Assembly: GCA_022710245.1 (NCBI GenBank)
Contig: JAKLHH010000581.1
Location: 1-5,624, forward strand
Source: Myxococcota bacterium
GTDB lineage: Bacteria > Myxococcota > Polyangia > GCA-2747355 > JAKLHH01
Direction: 5' to 3'
DNA: 5,624 nt
In this document: piece after piece, positions 4,696 to 5,624 of the stretch
Layout: each line of letters opens with the position of its first letter
Numbering within the stretch: the stretch's first letter is position 1
Program-made: the position numbers and the translations under genes
The notes under the pieces: generated by a model
Told to the model about the DNA's origin: nothing
The model's database searches: none
Seen by the model: the letters and a program-made list of their open reading frames with translations, nothing else

Positions 4696-5624
4696 TCACG
4701 CCGCCGCGAGGCGGTTCCCCCTTCGCTTCTCGAGGCTGCGACGCAGCTTGCCGAGGGCGTTGTCCTGGATCTGCCGGATGCGCTCGCGGGAGAGCTTGTA
4801 GTGCGCACCGACCTCCTTCAGCGTCCACTCGCGGTTGTCCTCGAGGCCGAAGCGCTTGCGCAGGATGTCGGCCTCGCGGGGGGGCAGATCCAGCACCAGG
4901 TGCGAGACCTCGTCGATGATCATCCGGTCCGAGATCTCGGCGACCGGCGACGGCTCGTCCGAGGCCGGGTCCTGGAAGATCTCGAAGCGCGACTGGTCCT
5001 CCTCCTCGCCGACGGGCTGGTCGAGCGACACCGACCAGCCAAGCGACCGCGTGCGGATCTCCTCGAGCTCGCGCTCGGAGAAGCCGCTGGCGCGGGCGAG
5101 CTGCTCCGACTCGGGCGCCCGCCCGAGCTGCGCGGTGAGCTGCCGCTGCACCCGCGCGATGCGCTGGCTCGACTCGAGGACATGCACGGGCACGCGCACC
5201 GTCCGCGACTTGTCCTGGATGGCGCGGGTGATCAGGTGCCGGATCCACCAGTTCGCGTAGGTCGAGAAGCGGTAGCCCCGTCGATGGTCGAAGCGGCTCA
5301 CCGCCTTGATCAACCCGAGGTTGCCCTCCTGGATGAGGTCTGGGAACGGCATGCCGTAGCCGGTGAAGCGATGGGCGATGGTCACCACCAGCCCGAGGTT
5401 CGACTCGATGAAGCGGTTGCGGGATGACGCCGCCGCGCGCTCCGCTGCCCGGACGGCGCCGACGTGCGCCGTGAAGCTCCGCGTCCTCGCCCAGGCTGGG
5501 CGAGCGTCCTCGCGCAGGAAGCCCTCCAGCCCGGCGACCACTGCCTGCAGCACGATCCGGTCGAGGTCCGCCGCGCGCAGCCGCGCTGCCCCGCTGGCCA
5601 CCTGCTCGGCCCGCGCCCGCCCGC
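4696..5624 (-). CDS. RpoD-like sigma-70 family factor, 5' end probably beyond the window
   Basis: An RNA polymerase sigma subunit with regions 2, 3 and 4. Positions are counted from GTG 5601-5599. Region 2 spans about 62-140: 'FIESNLGLVV' (64-73), 'DLIQEGNLGLIKAV' (88-101) for core binding, and 'FSTYANWWIRHLITRAI' (112-128) for -10 recognition and melting. 'VPVHVLES' (137-144) keeps the His and Glu used for extended -10 contact. Region 3.2 is 'SLDQPVGEEED' (192-202). Region 4 includes 'DLPPREADILRKRFGLED' (238-255) and a helix-turn-helix, 'TLKEVGAHYKLSRERIRQI' (260-278), with the usual Arg-Glu-Arg -35 contacts. Region 2.4 has His122 where E. coli sigma-70 has Gln437. The frame is open from 5601 to the window edge, the GTG has no good ribosome binding site, and region 1.2 is not recognisable, so the real start is probably upstream; GTG 5601 would give 301 residues. 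It is not a housekeeping-length factor as seen. Confidence 0.88.
   Translation of the reverse strand, partial: GRARAEQVASGAARLRAADLDRIVLQAVVAGLEGFLREDARPAWARTRSFTAHVGAVRAAERAAASSRNRFIESNLGLVVTIAHRFTGYGMPFPDLIQEGNLGLIKAVSRFDHRRGYRFSTYANWWIRHLITRAIQDKSRTVRVPVHVLESSQRIARVQRQLTAQLGRAPESEQLARASGFSERELEEIRTRSLGWSVSLDQPVGEEEDQSRFEIFQDPASDEPSPVAEISDRMIIDEVSHLVLDLPPREADILRKRFGLEDNREWTLKEVGAHYKLSRERIRQIQDNALGKLRRSLEKRRGNRLAAA

Noticed and set aside
4489..5427. Plus-strand open frame of 312 codons opposite the sigma factor
   Set aside because: Its product is Arg/Leu/Ala-rich without recognisable motifs, while the minus strand has a complete set of sigma-factor motifs.

Overview
The window is very GC-rich, strongly codon-biased bacterial DNA. 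All five recognisable genes lie on the minus strand, so transcription runs from high to low coordinates. The gene content points to the Myxococcota (myxobacteria and relatives): a Cys-rich VWA-like lipoprotein of the type common in that group, a tandem DsbA-like protein, a group-2-like sigma factor, and a possible sigma-54 promoter. This assignment is inferred from protein style, not from a marker gene.

Layout in transcription order. (1) 5624-4696: an RpoD-like sigma-70 factor with regions 2, 3 and 4. Its N-terminus probably continues beyond the window edge. (2) 4695-4326: a 370-bp gap with a 62-bp inverted repeat, several smaller hairpins, a 16-bp imperfect palindrome and a sigma-54-like -24/-12 element. 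(3) 4325-3531: a NodB-type polysaccharide deacetylase without a signal peptide. (4) 3530-3431: a 100-bp gap with an 8-bp GC hairpin and a weak sigma-70-like promoter. (5) 3430-1: an apparent three-gene operon. It holds a membrane-anchored protein with two DsbA-like thioredoxin domains (3430-1973), a VWA-like lipoprotein with 14 cysteines besides the lipobox Cys (1976-639, TTG start overlapping the previous stop), and the N-terminal 204 residues of a ParB/Spo0J-like protein (612 to the window start).

How the genes may work together. In the operon, the DsbA-like protein has one intact CGYC active site (domain 1) and one degenerate CEKT site (domain 2). The next gene encodes an exported, very Cys-rich lipoprotein, which is a natural candidate client for disulfide formation. 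The ParB-like protein looks cytoplasmic and its link to the other two is unexplained. The deacetylase and sigma factor look like separate transcription units.

The points most worth a second look are the sigma factor's His at the position of E. coli sigma-70 Gln437 (a residue that reads the first base of the -10 element), the asymmetric double DsbA protein with its likely client, the lipoprotein's degraded metal-binding motif, and the intergenic inverted repeat. I see no CRISPR array, insertion sequence, tRNA or rRNA.
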